Source: Rickettsiales bacterium (GTDB lineage Bacteria > Pseudomonadota > Alphaproteobacteria > Rickettsiales > UBA1997). Taken from it: a stretch of DNA of 6,929 nucleotides. How positions within the stretch are numbered: the first letter of the stretch is position 1; each line of letters starts with the position of its first letter. Positions 1-5,737 of this stretch are shown here, one piece after another. The stretch is from NCBI GenBank assembly GCA_947455365.1, contig CANGNU010000050.1, positions 1 to 6,929 on the forward strand, in the 5' to 3' direction. Below the pieces are notes generated by a model, which worked only from the letters and a program-made list of their open reading frames with translations, did no database searches and was not told the origin of the DNA. Position numbers and translations under genes: made by a program.

Positions 1-1056
1 ATTTACAAACCCGGTAAAGCCAAGCTGGACAAGGGCTCTAAGGTGGAGGTGATAAAATTGTCATCTAATGAAAATGCTTTGAAGGCAAGCCCCAAGGCCG
101 TTGCCGCCTATCAGCAACATGTTGATGAAATTTTTCGTTATGCTGATGGATCTTGCACAGCCTTGCGCGAAGCGCTTGCGCAGAAAAATAAAATTGATGT
201 TGAGCGCATTGTTTGTGGCGCAGGTTCTGATGAAATTTTGGCGTTTTTAACGGCGGCATTTGCGGGAAATGGTGATGAAATTATTTATAGCAAGCATGGT
301 TTTTTAATGTATCCAATCTCGGCGAAGCGCGTGGGGGCTAAGGCGGTGGCGGTTGAAGAAAAGGGGTTGAGGGCTGATATTGAGGCAATTTTGCAAGCAA
401 TTACGCCAAAAACAAAAATAATTTTTATTGCCAATCCAAATAATCCAACAGGCTCTTACCTCAATGCTGACGAGGTGCAAAGGCTGGTTGATGCGACGCC
501 AAAAAATATTTTAATCGTGCTTGACCATGCTTACGAAGAGTTTGTCGAAGCAGGCACAGACTATCCCGACGCTATTGCGTTAGTAAATAAAAATGACAAT
601 GTTGTGGTAACGCGCACTTTCTCAAAAATCTACGGACTGGCTAGTTTACGCATTGGTTGGTGTTATTCGTCGCAATATGTTGCCGATGCTTTAAACAAAA
701 TTCGTGGGCCATTTAATGTTGGTGGACCAGCGCAAGTGTCTGCTGTTGCGGCTTTGCAAGATGAAGAATTTTTTGCTAAGTCAAAAAATCACAATACAAA
801 ATGGTTGGCAAAATTTTTTGCAGAAGTGGCTGGGCTCAATAAAATCAAGGCTCATCCGTCAATTGCAAATTTTGTTTTGCTAGATTTTGGCACGACAGAA
901 TTTTGTAAAAAAGCCAATGAGAAATTTTTGCAAGCAGGATTTATTCTTCGCGAAATGGCAGCTTATCATTTGCCAAGCTGCTTGCGAGTAAGCATTGGCA
1001 CCGATGAAGAAAATGAGAAATTTTTGCAGCTTTTGCAAGAAATTGATAAAAATTGA
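1..1056 (+). CDS. hisC: Histidinol-phosphate aminotransferase, 5' end cut by window
   Basis: This is a fold-type I PLP aminotransferase that converts imidazole acetol phosphate and glutamate to histidinol phosphate in cytosolic histidine synthesis; some alphaproteobacterial HisC enzymes also serve tyrosine and phenylalanine synthesis. The reading frame is open from base 1, and its first codons (IYKPGKAKLDKG) match the usual HisC N-terminus, so the GTG at 43 is internal and the true start lies just left of the window. Visible landmarks, numbered by codon in the window, are LSSNEN near 20-25, GAGSDE at 73-78 (cofactor phosphate region), NPNNPTG at 145-151, the PLP-binding Asp of DHAY at 175, the Schiff-base Lys of TFSKIYG at 209 (bases 625-627), RIRGPF-like KIRGPFNV near 233-240 and the substrate Arg of LRVSIGT near 329. 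The 351 codons present fit a family length near 360, so little is missing. The gene ends normally with TGA and is followed at once by a palindromic element. The family is clear; histidine versus aromatic substrate preference cannot be decided here. Confidence 0.93.
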   Translation: MYKPGKAKLDKGSKVEVIKLSSNENALKASPKAVAAYQQHVDEIFRYADGSCTALREALAQKNKIDVERIVCGAGSDEILAFLTAAFAGNGDEIIYSKHGFLMYPISAKRVGAKAVAVEEKGLRADIEAILQAITPKTKIIFIANPNNPTGSYLNADEVQRLVDATPKNILIVLDHAYEEFVEAGTDYPDAIALVNKNDNVVVTRTFSKIYGLASLRIGWCYSSQYVADALNKIRGPFNVGGPAQVSAVAALQDEEFFAKSKNHNTKWLAKFFAEVAGLNKIKAHPSIANFVLLDFGTTEFCKKANEKFLQAGFILREMAAYHLPSCLRVSIGTDEENEKFLQLLQEIDKN

Positions 1057-1214
1057 ATGTAAAATTCTGTATCAAATAGCGCGAAACAAACTGGCTAGCC
1101 CCACTCCTCAGGCAGATGCACCATCTAAATTCAGCAAGCATAGCTTGCGATGGCGCATAACTCGGCTTGGGGCTGGCCAGTTTGTTTCGCGCTATTTGAT
1201 ACAGAATTTTACAT
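1057..1214. repeat. 158-bp palindromic element with 47-bp inverted arms
   Basis: The arms 1057-1103 and 1168-1214 are reverse complements with a single mismatch (CTAGCC against CTGGCC). Inside, 1116-1125 pairs with 1149-1158 with one mismatch, and 1134-1139 (GCAAGC) pairs with 1143-1148 (GCTTGC) around a 3-base loop, so nearly the whole element can fold into one long hairpin. It begins on the base after the hisC stop and ends 16 bases before the protease start. No target-site duplication is clear; the flanking bases are AT-rich. No transposase is present. In size and build it resembles MITEs and the Rickettsia palindromic elements (RPEs), but I do not recognise the family. It could act as a hisC terminator or an mRNA 3'-end stabiliser, although no T-run follows the right arm. 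Confidence 0.9.
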
Positions 1215-1230
1215 AAATTTAATTTAAAAA

Positions 1231-1845
1231 ATGCTAGAAAACCTTACCAGTTCTGATCAGCAAAGTCTTTTCTATTCAGTCTTATTGCTGGTAGTTTTGC
1301 TTAGCGGAATAATTTTTCGTCGCCAAATTGCATTGTCGCAAGCCTTGAAATATCTGGCTGCGTGGACTATCATTGCCTTTATTGGCGTTGGTCTTTATGC
1401 CTATCGTTATGAATTTTCTGGCTTTAAAAATCGCATGTTAATGGCCCTTAACCCTTCTGCCGCAAGGGTTGAAGATAATGGGCAAATTGTTGTAAATCTG
1501 TCTAGAGATGACCATTTTTACATTGATGTAAAAATTAATGGAAAGTCGGTTCACTTCATGATTGACACGGGCGCGAGCGACATGGTGCTTAATGCGCATG
1601 AGGCAGAAAAAGTGGGAATTAATCTGCAAAAACTAAAATTCGACAAACGCTACGAAACCGCCAATGGTACGGCTTACGGCGCATCAGTGCAATTACAAAA
1701 AGTTGAAGTTGGTGGCGTAGAATTTAATGATATTTCTGCTTCCGTAAACAGCGCCGAGATGGGCGTATCGCTGCTTGGCATGAGTTTTTTGCGGCAATTT
1801 AAAAAGTACGAATTCTACCAAGATCGATTAGTTTTGACTTTGTAG
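1231..1845 (+). CDS. Membrane-anchored retropepsin-like aspartic protease (TIGR02281 type)
   Basis: This 204-residue protein has two predicted N-terminal membrane helices (about 12-29 and 40-58) followed by a retropepsin-like domain from about residue 85. The catalytic motif IDTGAS is at 111-116 with Asp112, and the second hallmark, LLGMSFL, is at 181-187. A single catalytic Asp per chain implies a homodimer like viral retropepsins, probably with the domain in the periplasm. The order and length match the clan AA aspartic protease family widespread in alphaproteobacteria. Its studied member, APRc of Rickettsia conorii, is a membrane protease linked to processing of surface autotransporters; the substrate here is unknown. 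The ATG at 1231 is the first start after the palindromic element and has no Shine-Dalgarno sequence, only an A/T-rich leader. A short palindrome lies just after its stop and may end or stabilise its transcript. Confidence 0.87.
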   Translation: MLENLTSSDQQSLFYSVLLLVVLLSGIIFRRQIALSQALKYLAAWTIIAFIGVGLYAYRYEFSGFKNRMLMALNPSAARVEDNGQIVVNLSRDDHFYIDVKINGKSVHFMIDTGASDMVLNAHEAEKVGINLQKLKFDKRYETANGTAYGASVQLQKVEVGGVEFNDISASVNSAEMGVSLLGMSFLRQFKKYEFYQDRLVLTL

Positions 1846-1847
1846 CA

Positions 1848-1873
1848 GATTCCCGCTTTTGCGGGAATGACAA
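1848..1873 (+). repeat. Short palindromic repeat, copy 1 (ATTCCCGC-N4-GCGGGAAT)
   Basis: The core 1849-1868 is a perfect 8-bp inverted repeat with a TTTT loop, followed by GACAA. The 26-base unit matches 3044-3069 at 25 of 26 positions, so it is a dispersed repeat and not only a local hairpin. It starts two bases after the protease stop codon and could serve as a factor-dependent terminator or 3'-end stabiliser, but there is no T-run after the stem. The core fits the pattern ATTCCC-N8-GGGAAT known from Neisseria dRS3 repeats; similar units occur in many proteobacteria, and relatedness is not implied. Confidence 0.85.
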
Positions 1874-1904
1874 GCAGAAGTAATAATTAGCAATAAAAAA
1901 TAAA

Positions 1905-2630
1905 ATGATAAACTTCGCCACCGATAACTACTGGCTTAACCTCGACAAACCAGTAGGAATAAGCTCTGCCCGCGCCGTGGCAATTGTTAAGCGGTTAACT
2001 GGTGCCAAAAAAGTTGGCCATGGCGGTACGCTTGACCCCTTTGCTGATGGAATTTTGCCAATTGCCGTCAACAAAGCCACCAAGACCGCTGAAGCGATGA
2101 TGGCCACGCGCAAAAAATATAATTTTCGCATTCAGTGGGGTGAATTTCGTGACACTGATGATATTGAGGGAAAGGTTGAGGAGTCAAGCGCCGCAAGGCC
2201 TTCTACCGCGCAGCTTGCTGTAATTTTGTCGCAACTTACTGGCAAAATTCAACAAACCCCATCACGATTTTCCGCAATTAAAATTGATGGCAAGCGCGCC
2301 TACGAATTGGCTCGCGAAGGCAAAGTGTTTGAAATGAAATTGCGTGAGATAGAAATTTTCTCCATAAAATTAATCAGCAATAGCAGCGAATTTTGTGAAA
2401 TTGAAGTTGCCTGCTCAAAGGGCACCTACATTCGCTCTCTGGCCCGCGACATTGCTAAAAAATTACAAGTTTGTGGTTTTGTTTCAAAATTAACGCGACT
2501 AGAAGTTGGGCAGTTTCGCTATGAAAACAAAATATCACTTGAAACATTAAAAAATGCGGTTAAATTTAATGGCACATTGTTAGATGGCTCGCTGCTTTTG
2601 CTGCAAGATGCTCTTAAGGTGCACCAATAA
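1905..2630 (+). CDS. truB: tRNA pseudouridine(55) synthase TruB, short form
   Basis: TruB converts U55 in the T-loop of tRNAs to pseudouridine in the cytosol. The 241-residue product shows the family motifs in order: LDKPVGISS (13-21); GHGGTLDPFADGILP (38-52) with catalytic Asp44; KKYNF (70-74) with the conserved Tyr72; QTPSRFSAIKIDGKRAYELAREG (117-139), a variant of QxPPxxSAxKxxGxRxYxxAR; and KGTYIRSLARD (172-182) with the conserved Arg177. Alignment by motif to E. coli TruB (314 residues, catalytic Asp48) places the end of this protein at the end of the catalytic domain, so the C-terminal PUA-like domain seems to be absent or reduced to a stub. The gene lies 39 bases before rpsO, the usual neighbour, but rbfA and infB are not upstream. 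The ATG at 1905 follows an in-frame stop closely and has an A-rich leader without a Shine-Dalgarno motif. Confidence 0.95.
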   Translation: MINFATDNYWLNLDKPVGISSARAVAIVKRLTGAKKVGHGGTLDPFADGILPIAVNKATKTAEAMMATRKKYNFRIQWGEFRDTDDIEGKVEESSAARPSTAQLAVILSQLTGKIQQTPSRFSAIKIDGKRAYELAREGKVFEMKLREIEIFSIKLISNSSEFCEIEVACSKGTYIRSLARDIAKKLQVCGFVSKLTRLEVGQFRYENKISLETLKNAVKFNGTLLDGSLLLLQDALKVHQ

Positions 2631-2669
2631 TTTCTGGCAAGTTATAAATATCAAATAAATAAAAAAATA

Positions 2670-2939
2670 ATGTCTGTTCTTAAAAAATCAAAACAAGAAG
2701 TTATCAAAGCATTCGCGCCAAACAAGGCAGATACTGGCTCGGTTGAAGTTCAAGCCGCAATCATTACTAAGCAAATTGAAAATTTAACTGAGCATTTAAA
2801 AGTTCATAAAAAAGACCATTCTTCTCGTCGTGGCCTTCTAATGTTAGTTAGCAAAAGAAGAAGCTTGCTTGATTATTTGAAAGGAAAATCGGCTGAACGC
2901 TACGAAAATCTAATCAAAAAACTTGAAATTAGAAAATAG
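2670..2939 (+). CDS. rpsO: 30S ribosomal protein S15
   Basis: S15 binds 16S rRNA in the central domain early in 30S assembly and helps form an intersubunit bridge. The 89 residues equal the normal family length. The conserved stretches are present: DTGSVEVQ at 21-28, [12 protein letters not shown] at 46-57 (the rRNA-binding loop and helix), RRSLLDYL at 63-70, and a final [10 protein letters not shown]. The gene is in its canonical place between truB and pnp. The start is preceded by the run AAAAAAATA and no Shine-Dalgarno sequence. In E. coli S15 represses its own mRNA through a leader pseudoknot; the 39-base truB-rpsO spacer here shows no obvious equivalent, so that mode of control is not supported by the sequence. 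Confidence 0.97.
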   Translation: MSVLKKSKQEVIKAFAPNKADTGSVEVQAAIITKQIENLTEHLKVHKKDHSSRRGLLMLVSKRRSLLDYLKGKSAERYENLIKKLEIRK

Positions 2940-2948
2940 TTTGTTGAT

Positions 2949-2988
2949 GGTGCGCCGTTTAGTTTGGGCTTGCGGCGCCGCTATTTTT
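2949..2988 (+). terminator. Weak terminator-like hairpin after rpsO
   Basis: GCGCCG at 2952-2957 pairs with CGGCGC at 2973-2978 around a 15-base loop, and one further G-C pair is possible with a bulged T. A T-rich tract (2983-2987, TTTTT) follows five bases after the stem. The position just after the rpsO stop matches the terminator that separates rpsO and pnp in E. coli. The large loop and interrupted tail make it a weak candidate that may allow read-through to pnp. Confidence 0.45.
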
Positions 2989-3004
2989 CTGCTGTTGAAT
3001 ATTG

Positions 3005-3069
3005 TTGTCATTCTCGCGAAAGCGGGAATCCAGATGTCACTTAGATTCCCGCTTTCGCGGGAATGACAA
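3005..3069 (+). repeat. Inverted pair of the short palindromic repeat in the pnp leader
   Basis: The arms 3005-3030 and 3044-3069 are reverse complements over 26 bases with one mismatch (TCTCG against TCCCG), separated by 13 bases. Each arm is itself a copy of the ATTCCCGC-N4-GCGGGAAT palindrome; the left one has one stem change. RNA from here could form either one 26-bp stem or two small hairpins. The right arm matches 1848-1873 at 25 of 26 bases. Lying between rpsO and pnp, a 26-bp duplex is the kind of structure RNase III cuts in the E. coli pnp leader, but that role is only inferred. Confidence 0.9.
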
Positions 3070-3116
3070 ATCATGCTCTAAAATGGGAATGGCAAATTCT
3101 CTTGATAGAAAGAATA

Positions 3117-3141
3117 TAAAATTCACAGAAAATGAATTTTA
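3117..3141 (+). promoter_or_regulatory. Perfect 9-bp AT-rich inverted repeat upstream of pnp
   Basis: TAAAATTCA at 3117-3125 and TGAATTTTA at 3133-3141 are perfect reverse complements around a 7-base spacer, 82 bases before the pnp start. It could be an operator or a weak mRNA hairpin in the pnp leader. The sequence is AT-rich, so a chance origin is possible. I found no convincing -35/-10 pair in the spacer to anchor it. Confidence 0.35.
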
Positions 3142-3223
3142 AAACGATAAATCTAAAGTTTAAAAACACCAAAACGCTGTCCAAACCCAAATGTGTAAAT
3201 TGTAATAATCAAAAATCAAAAAT

Positions 3224-5641
3224 ATGTTTAATGTAATTAAAAAAGAAATTAACTGGAATGGAAAAATTCTTAGTTTAGAAACGGGTAAAGTTGCACGACA
3301 AGCCAGCGGATCAGTTATGGCAAAGCTTGGTGGAACAACAATTCTTTGTGCGGTTACCGTTGCAAACAAAGCAGTTGAAGGTGCTGACTTTTTACCTCTT
3401 ACTGTTAACTACATCGAAAAATCTTACGCCGCAGGTAAAATTCCGGGTGGATTTTTCAAAAGAGAAGCAAAGCCATCTGATTTGGCGACGCTAACTTCGC
3501 GCTTAATCGACCGCCCAATTCGTCCACTTTTTCCAAGCAATTTTCATAATGAAATAAATGTGGTTTGTACCGTGCTTTCATATGACTCTAGCTGCAACCC
3601 CGACATTTTGGCGTTAATTGCCGCTTCTGCTGCACTAGAAATTTCTGAAGTGCCGTTTGAAGGCCCAGTTGCTGGTGCGCGCGTTGGTCATATTAATGGC
3701 GAATTTGTGCTTAACCCTAGCATTGAAGAATTGAAAAACAGCCGTCTAGACCTTGTGGTTGCTGGTACTGAAAGCTCGGTTCTAATGGTTGAATCGGAAG
3801 CAAAAGAATTAACTGAAGCTGAAATGTTAGCTGCGGTTAATTTTGGACATGAAGCTTTCCGCCCAGTAATTGAAATGATCAAAGACTTTAAAGCTGAGGC
3901 TGGAAAAGAAAAAATGAAAGTTGTTGCTCACGACTATTCTGCTTTGAAAAAAGACATGACTGCCTTCATTGAAGGTCGCTTAACAGAAGCTTACAAATTG
4001 CAAAAAAAGCAAGACCGTTCAGGCGCGCTTGAGCTTATCAAAGCTGATGCAGTAGCAAAATTTGTTAGCGAAGAAAATGGCATTGACAAAGTTAAAGTTG
4101 GCTCAATTTTCAAAAAACTTGAGCAAGATATCGTTCGCGGTAACATTTTGAAAAGCTCGGTGCGTATTGATGGCCGTGCTCTTGATCAAATTCGTCCAAT
4201 CACTTGCGAAATTGGCGTATTGCCACAAGTTCATGGTTCGGCCTTGTTTACTCGCGGCGAAACTCAAGCTTTAGTGGTTGCAACTCTTGGTTCTTCAAAA
4301 GATGAGCAAATGGTTGAAGGGCTTGAAGGCATGACTAAAGACGCTTTCATGTTGCACTATAATTTCCCTCCATATTCAGTTGGTGAAACTGGTCGCTTGG
4401 GCACTCCGGGTCGTCGCGAAATTGGTCATGGAAAATTGGCTTTCCGCGCTATCAATCCAGTGTTTCCATTGAATCAAGAAAACTTCCCTTATGTAACTCG
4501 TATTGTTTCAGAAATTACTGAATCAAACGGCTCATCTTCAATGGCTTCAGTTTGTGGTGCTTCTTTGGCGCTTATGGATGCCGGCGTTCCAATCAAAGAG
4601 CCAGTTTCTGGCATTGCAATGGGCTTGGTGAAAGAAGGCAACAATTTCGTTGTACTTTCTGACATTATGGGTGATGAAGATCATTTAGGCGACATGGATT
4701 TTAAAGTTGCTGGTACTAAAAATGGCATCACTGCTTTGCAAATGGATATTAAAATTAACGGCATTACCGCCGAAATTATGGAAAAAGCCTTGGCGCAAGC
4801 TTACACTGGCCGTATCCACATTTTAGGCAAAATTACCGAAGTTATGGCGGCTCCTAGAGCTGAGCTTAACGGCAATGTGCCGAAAGTTGAAATTATGAAC
4901 ATTAACCCGAAGAAAATTCGTGAAGTTATTGGTTCTCGTGGCAAAGTTATCAAAGAAATCTGCGCTAATTCTGGTGCGGTTGTTGATATCGACGATGATG
5001 GCACGGTTAAAATCAGCTCTAGCAACAATGATTCCATCAAAAAAGCGATGGCGATGATTAACGAAATCGTATTTGAACCAGAAATTGGCGACATTTTTGA
5101 AGGCCCAGTGGTTAAAGTTATCGACGCTGGCGCATTTGTAAGCATTGCTAGCAACCGCGATGGTTTTGTGCACATTTCTGAACTTGCTGAATATCGCGTT
5201 GACTTTGTTGAAGATGTTATTAATGAAGGCGATGTTATTAAAGTTAAGGTTATTGGCTTCGACAAAAAAGGTCGTCCAAAATTAAGCTTCCGTTGTGTTG
5301 ATCAAATTACTGGCGAAGATATTTCTGATAAAATTGCCAATAAACCAACAATGGTTGATGAAAGAGAAGGTGGATTTGGCGGCGGTGACCGTGGCGAAAG
5401 ACGCGGCGGTTCTCGTGATCGCGATGACCGTGGTGGTGACAGACGCGGTGGCCGTGATGGTGATGATCGTCGTGGCGGTGGCCGCGATGACAGACGCAGT
5501 CGTGATGATCGTGGTGGCCCTCGTGAAGAGCGCGCTCCTCGTGAAGAGCGTGGTTACCGCGATGATCGTGCACCTCGTGATGATCGTCGCTCAGGCAGCA
5601 GCGAAGAGCAACCTAAAAAACGCCGTGGGTTTTTCGGTTAG
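3224..5641 (+). CDS. pnp: Polyribonucleotide nucleotidyltransferase (PNPase) with long Arg/Gly/Asp-rich tail
   Basis: PNPase degrades RNA 3' to 5' using phosphate and can add heteropolymeric tails; it is a cytosolic homotrimer. The first RNase PH-like domain spans about 5-230 with the RNA-contact loop FFKREAKPS at 78-86. A helical domain follows, then the second, catalytic RNase PH domain at about 310-545 with the phosphate-site motif [10 protein letters not shown] (436-445) and the acidic catalytic motif [14 protein letters not shown] (479-492). The KH domain lies at about 553-615 with its GxxG loop at 570-573 (GSRG), and the S1 domain at about 620-692. These parts match the usual ~700 residues. 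The protein then continues to 805 with a disordered tail from about 711. That tail has 28 Arg in 95 residues, 26 Asp/Glu, five RGG motifs, four PREERA-like hexapeptides (766-789) and the end KKRRGFFG. The ATG at 3224 has an A-rich leader without a Shine-Dalgarno motif, and the N-terminus starts where the family starts. Confidence 0.97.
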   Translation: MFNVIKKEINWNGKILSLETGKVARQASGSVMAKLGGTTILCAVTVANKAVEGADFLPLTVNYIEKSYAAGKIPGGFFKREAKPSDLATLTSRLIDRPIRPLFPSNFHNEINVVCTVLSYDSSCNPDILALIAASAALEISEVPFEGPVAGARVGHINGEFVLNPSIEELKNSRLDLVVAGTESSVLMVESEAKELTEAEMLAAVNFGHEAFRPVIEMIKDFKAEAGKEKMKVVAHDYSALKKDMTAFIEGRLTEAYKLQKKQDRSGALELIKADAVAKFVSEENGIDKVKVGSIFKKLEQDIVRGNILKSSVRIDGRALDQIRPITCEIGVLPQVHGSALFTRGETQALVVATLGSSKDEQMVEGLEGMTKDAFMLHYNFPPYSVGETGRLGTPGRREIGHGKLAFRAINPVFPLNQENFPYVTRIVSEITESNGSSSMASVCGASLALMDAGVPIKEPVSGIAMGLVKEGNNFVVLSDIMGDEDHLGDMDFKVAGTKNGITALQMDIKINGITAEIMEKALAQAYTGRIHILGKITEVMAAPRAELNGNVPKVEIMNINPKKIREVIGSRGKVIKEICANSGAVVDIDDDGTVKISSSNNDSIKKAMAMINEIVFEPEIGDIFEGPVVKVIDAGAFVSIASNRDGFVHISELAEYRVDFVEDVINEGDVIKVKVIGFDKKGRPKLSFRCVDQITGEDISDKIANKPTMVDEREGGFGGGDRGERRGGSRDRDDRGGDRRGGRDGDDRRGGGRDDRRSRDDRGGPREERAPREERGYRDDRAPRDDRRSGSSEEQPKKRRGFFG
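5519..5590 (+). repeat. Four tandem 18-bp units inside pnp, encoding hexapeptide repeats
   Basis: Four consecutive 18-base units encode [18 protein letters not shown] and PRDDRR (PNPase residues 766-789). The first two units are nearly identical in DNA (CCTCGTGAAGAGCG plus four variable bases), and the fourth shares CCTCGTGA and GATCGTC-type positions with the third. This points to growth of the tail by small tandem duplications, which may make its length variable between strains. Confidence 0.75.
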
Positions 5642-5671
5642 TTTGTTCTAGTATAAATATTTTTATAAATT

Positions 5672-5732
5672 AGTCTTTGTGGTTATTGTAGATGCTGTTT
5701 TTAACAGACTCTTTAATCGCAAAGACTTTTTT
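5672..5732 (+). terminator. Terminator-like structure after pnp
   Basis: The arm 5672-5681 (AGTCTTTGTG) pairs with 5718-5727 (CGCAAAGACT) over 10 bp with one G-U pair, and the right arm runs directly into a run of six T (5727-5732). The enclosed 36 bases hold a second perfect hairpin, CTGTT (5695-5699) with AACAG (5703-5707). A terminator for pnp is the natural reading. Oddly, the T-run ends only five bases before the next gene's ATG at 5738, so that gene would depend on read-through or on a promoter whose leader contains this structure. The long enclosed region makes it less typical than a simple hairpin. Confidence 0.6.
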
Positions 5733-5737
5733 GTTTT

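Noticed and set aside
43..1056. GTG at 43 as the hisC start
   Set aside because: The frame is open upstream to base 1, and those codons read as the normal HisC N-terminus, so the start is outside the window.
941..1141. Reverse-strand frame over the palindrome and hisC end
   Set aside because: It continues antisense into hisC with no start signal or recognisable protein; it exists because the palindrome is open on both strands.
995..1216. Forward frame of 73 codons over the hisC end and the palindrome
   Set aside because: It begins inside hisC in another frame, and the rest is the palindromic element. It is not a gene by itself; it is reported only as a property of the element.
1848..3069. 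Repeated palindromes as a CRISPR array
   Set aside because: Only three copies exist, in mixed orientation, separated by genes and not by regular spacers.
3102..3120. TTGATA and TATAAA upstream of pnp as a promoter
   Set aside because: The two hexamers are only 7 bases apart, which is far too close; no partner at 16-18 bases fits either.
4801..5265. 154-codon reverse frame within pnp
   Set aside because: It is antisense to the conserved KH and S1 domains, Ser/Thr/Ile-rich as expected from such a shadow, and has no features of its own.
5307..5573. Reverse-strand His-rich frame that looks like a metal-binding protein
   Set aside because: It is the antisense reading of the CGT/GAT-type codons of the PNPase Arg/Asp tail; the His richness is a direct result of those codons.
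5295..5651. Forward Val/Ala-rich frame overlapping the pnp 3' end
   Set aside because: It is an out-of-frame shadow of the same repetitive tail, while the pnp frame is firmly set by its S1 domain and the continuous tail.
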